Source of the DNA: Haloferax marinisediminis
Lineage (GTDB): Archaea > Halobacteriota > Halobacteria > Halobacteriales > Haloferacaceae
Assembly: GCF_009674585.1 (NCBI RefSeq)
Contig: NZ_WKJP01000001.1
Location: forward strand, 62,001 to 126,000
DNA length: 64,000 nucleotides
Direction: 5' to 3'
The notes under the pieces were generated by a model. The model was not told the origin of the DNA. It worked only from the letters and a program-made list of their open reading frames with translations, and made no database searches. This document shows positions 62,029 through 64,000 of the stretch, one piece after another. Every line of letters starts with the position of its first letter. Position 1 is the stretch's first letter. Position numbers and translations under genes: made by a program.

Positions 62029-62955
62029 ATGGTCGCGTACGATCCTGAAGCACATGCGGTCGTGTGCGACGAGTGTTCGACGCGATATGACCCTGCGCTC
62101 CCAGGTATCCGAAATGCCATCGAGTGCTGTCACAGTCTCGATGCTGTCGACCGCGACGATATCCCAATCTCGTATCTCCCGCTCAAACTCTCGGCAGTCG
62201 AACGCGGGAGTAGTGCGTTCACCGACGCACAGCTCCGCTTCCTTCAAGCAGTCTACTCAGCACACCAGCGCCGGTTCGACCCCGAGTTCGAGTACGACCT
62301 CATGTACGACAGTATGGTTCGCCTCCAGGAGTACACGGGCGTTTCACCCAAGGAGGTTCGCGAGCTCATCGATGGCGAGTCGCTCGCCCTCGACTGTACG
62401 TACCCACACAAACTCTACACTGTGACGCCGAAGGGGCGCCGTGCGATTGCGGTCCGCCATCGCGAGGGAGTCGCCCATGGCCATGGCCGTGGTGATATGA
62501 GTGAGTCGAGTCTGCACGTCGTTATGGTGGAACTCGGTCGACGGTATCTCGAACAAGCGTTTGTTGAGAATGACGAGTCAACAGCCGTCGAGGCCGTCTC
62601 CTACTTCGAACCCGACGACTCCCGTTCGCGTCTCGATGCCGTCTGTCTAGACGAGAATGGAAACATCGTCGTCACGCTCGAAGCCGAGCGAGCGAATCAC
62701 GATATTCTGACGGGGGTGCCCGAAGACTACGATAAGATGGCTGCGTGCGACCCCGAAGCCGCTGTGTGGGTCGTCAAGAACCGGAGTGACGCACACGAAG
62801 TCCTTCGTGCATTGAACGAACCGAACGAAGGCCCGCCGCGCGTAGAGAAGACGTATAGTACGAACTCACCCCCATCGACGTTCCAGATTTCCCAGCCTGG
62901 GTTTACGGAGATGCACACGCTGCAGGAACTCAGGGATTCGACGCTAAGTGAGTGA
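62029..62955 (+). CDS. Element-associated protein with possible wHTH and nuclease-like C-terminal domain
   Basis: A 308-aa protein. N-terminal cysteines (VVCDECSTRYDPALPG) may bind zinc. The middle has a winged-helix-like stretch (SPKEVRELIDGESLALDCTY, KLYTVTPKGRRAIA). The C-terminal half contains HVVMVELGRRYLEQAF, then RLDAVCLDENGNIVVTLEAE, where D and ExE resemble a PD-(D/E)xK or replication-relaxation fold, but no firm Lys is identified. Such proteins recur in haloarchaeal mobile elements. Its role is unknown. It is divergent from the SWIM gene. Confidence 0.6.
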   Translation: MVAYDPEAHAVVCDECSTRYDPALPGIRNAIECCHSLDAVDRDDIPISYLPLKLSAVERGSSAFTDAQLRFLQAVYSAHQRRFDPEFEYDLMYDSMVRLQEYTGVSPKEVRELIDGESLALDCTYPHKLYTVTPKGRRAIAVRHREGVAHGHGRGDMSESSLHVVMVELGRRYLEQAFVENDESTAVEAVSYFEPDDSRSRLDAVCLDENGNIVVTLEAERANHDILTGVPEDYDKMAACDPEAAVWVVKNRSDAHEVLRALNEPNEGPPRVEKTYSTNSPPSTFQISQPGFTEMHTLQELRDSTLSE

Positions 62956-63000
62956 GCGAGACGAGTCCTGAAACCACGTGAGCGTGATTCACAGCACCCG

Positions 63001-64000
63001 TTAGGGAGTAATCACAAGTTTGCCGACGCTCTCGCGGTTCTGCATGGCAGCGAAGGCGTCACCAGTCTGCTCCAGTAGGTAGGTGTCGTCGATGATGGGC
63101 GTCAACGCCCCCTCGGCAACCAGTTCGACGAGCGTCTCGAGGTCCGTCTGCGTGCCCATCGTACTCCCGATGACTCGTTTGTGTCCGAGAAACAGGTCTG
63201 CGATGTCGATATCAGAGAACTGCCCGGCAGTACGGCCACAGACGACCATCCGCCCACCGCGTCGAAGGACGTCGAGTCCGAGTCCGGTGTACGCACCACC
63301 GAGGTGGTTCAACACTGCATCCGGGGTTCCGATGGCCTGGACTGACTCACGGAGGTCGTCCGGGTCCGTGCCCTGGATTGCGTGAGCAAGGCCGATGCCT
63401 TCCAGCTGGTCGAGTTTGTCGCGGGATGATGATGTCCCGATTGTTCGGGCACCGAATATGCTCGCGAGTTGGACGCCAGCGACACCCACGCCACCAGTTG
63501 CACCCGGAATGAATACGAGGTCGGTTGGCCCAACGCGAGCCCGGCGAAGCATCTGATACGCAGTCATGTACGCCGTCGGAAGTGCGGCAGCCTGTGTCAT
63601 CTCGACGCTATCAGGAAGGGTGACAAGACGGGCTGCCTCAACACAGGCAGCCTCTGCAAGGCCACCGTGATACAGTGAGTACGATTCACAAAGATTCTCG
63701 GGACCCTCGCGACAGAATCGACAGACTCCACAGGTCTCGTTCGGGCAGAGGACCACACGGTCGCCCGGGGTGACTGACGTGACGTCGTCACCGACCGCAC
63801 GGACCTCTCCAGCGAGGTCCAGCCCGCTCACGAACGGCAGGTTATCTGCGGTGACCATCGCAGAGTCACCCTCGAGAATCCACAGATCGTGCCGATTGAT
63901 CGAGGCCGCTTCGACATCGACAACCGCCTCGGTCGGTCCGGGTTCGGGGGTTGGTTGCTCGATAAGCGAGACTCCGTCAGGGCCGATGAGGTCGGTGAAG
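63001..64000 (-). CDS. Zinc-dependent alcohol dehydrogenase family protein (partial, N terminus cut)
   Basis: At least 333 aa of an MDR-family dehydrogenase or quinone oxidoreductase. The frame continues to the window edge (reading VEAASINRHDLWILEGD before the ATG at 63858), so the true start is outside. The structural zinc site is CGVCRFCREGPENLC, preceded by PGDRVVLCPNET. The Rossmann motif is GATGGVGVAGVQLA. The C-terminal end has LEQTGDAFAAMQNRESVGKL. The substrate is unknown. Its link to the conjugative region is unclear and it may be the first gene on the other side or cargo. Confidence 0.88.
   Translation of the reverse strand, partial: FTDLIGPDGVSLIEQPTPEPGPTEAVVDVEAASINRHDLWILEGDSAMVTADNLPFVSGLDLAGEVRAVGDDVTSVTPGDRVVLCPNETCGVCRFCREGPENLCESYSLYHGGLAEAACVEAARLVTLPDSVEMTQAAALPTAYMTAYQMLRRARVGPTDLVFIPGATGGVGVAGVQLASIFGARTIGTSSSRDKLDQLEGIGLAHAIQGTDPDDLRESVQAIGTPDAVLNHLGGAYTGLGLDVLRRGGRMVVCGRTAGQFSDIDIADLFLGHKRVIGSTMGTQTDLETLVELVAEGALTPIIDDTYLLEQTGDAFAAMQNRESVGKLVITP

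Overview
The window comes from a haloarchaeon, most probably Haloferax or a close relative. The DNA is GC-rich, the proteins are strongly acidic, and many starts are leaderless with a TATA-like box about 27 nt upstream. The gene content is archaeal: pantoate kinase and phosphopantothenate synthetase, RNA polymerase subunit P, Pcc1, prefoldin beta, TruD, Pth2, split GMP synthase, Orc1/Cdc6 and TFB. Assignments rest on motifs, gene order and recalled family knowledge; no search was run.

Region 1 (about 0-34 kb) is ordinary chromosome. It holds AspRS with residues typical of the non-discriminating type, a PIN/UPF0175 pair, the archaeal CoA pair (pantoate kinase, 4-phosphopantoate-beta-alanine ligase), a membrane molybdopterin oxidoreductase, and an acetoin/2-oxoacid dehydrogenase cluster (E1 alpha, E1 beta, AcoX convergent with an E2 that has three subunit-binding domains). 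Next come a methyltransferase/ThiR/dCTP deaminase operon, pth2-truD, and an information-processing operon (eL43 without its zinc finger, rpoP, pcc1, pfdB, DUF3194). DUF2070, guaAA, citramalate synthase, a tRNA-Ser(CGA) gene with a 3'-end duplicate beside it, and a MoxR/DUF58/DUF4129 cluster follow.

Region 2 (34.1-36.1 kb) is a probable replication origin: an orc1/cdc6 gene preceded by about 730 bp carrying six clear copies (one inverted) and one degenerate copy of an 18-bp ORB-like motif (CCAC-N8-GTGAAT).

Region 3 (36-51.2 kb) has an APC transporter fused to UspA domains, its UspA partner, and a divergent Lrp/TrkA-C regulator with a perfect 7-bp inverted repeat at its promoter. A TnpB remnant abuts that regulator and its terminal hairpin contains the regulator's stop codon. 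Two methyltransferase or zinc-ribbon genes, a MoaD-like protein without a C-terminal diglycine, an ATP-grasp ligase, a UbiA prenyltransferase, a 7TM histidine kinase, a DehI-like protein, a Tat lipoprotein, a VOC protein and a tandem UspA complete it.

Region 4 (about 51.3-63 kb) looks like part of an integrated conjugative element, with visibly less third-position G/C. A tightly overlapping operon encodes a VirB2-like membrane protein, a large surface protein, a tiny coupled ORF, a VirB6/TrbL-like channel, a PrgI/VirB4-N-like protein and a VirB4 ATPase. A lipoprotein metallo-beta-lactamase with a lamin-tail domain and a DUF3006 partner follow. Downstream, on the other strand, are three genes (an element-borne TFB and two paralogous zinc proteins, one with a SWIM finger). 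All three are preceded at nearly the same distance by the same TATA-plus-hairpin module, which suggests a private regulon for the element. No integrase, relaxase or coupling protein is visible, so the element probably continues beyond the window. The last gene, a zinc alcohol dehydrogenase, is cut by the window edge.
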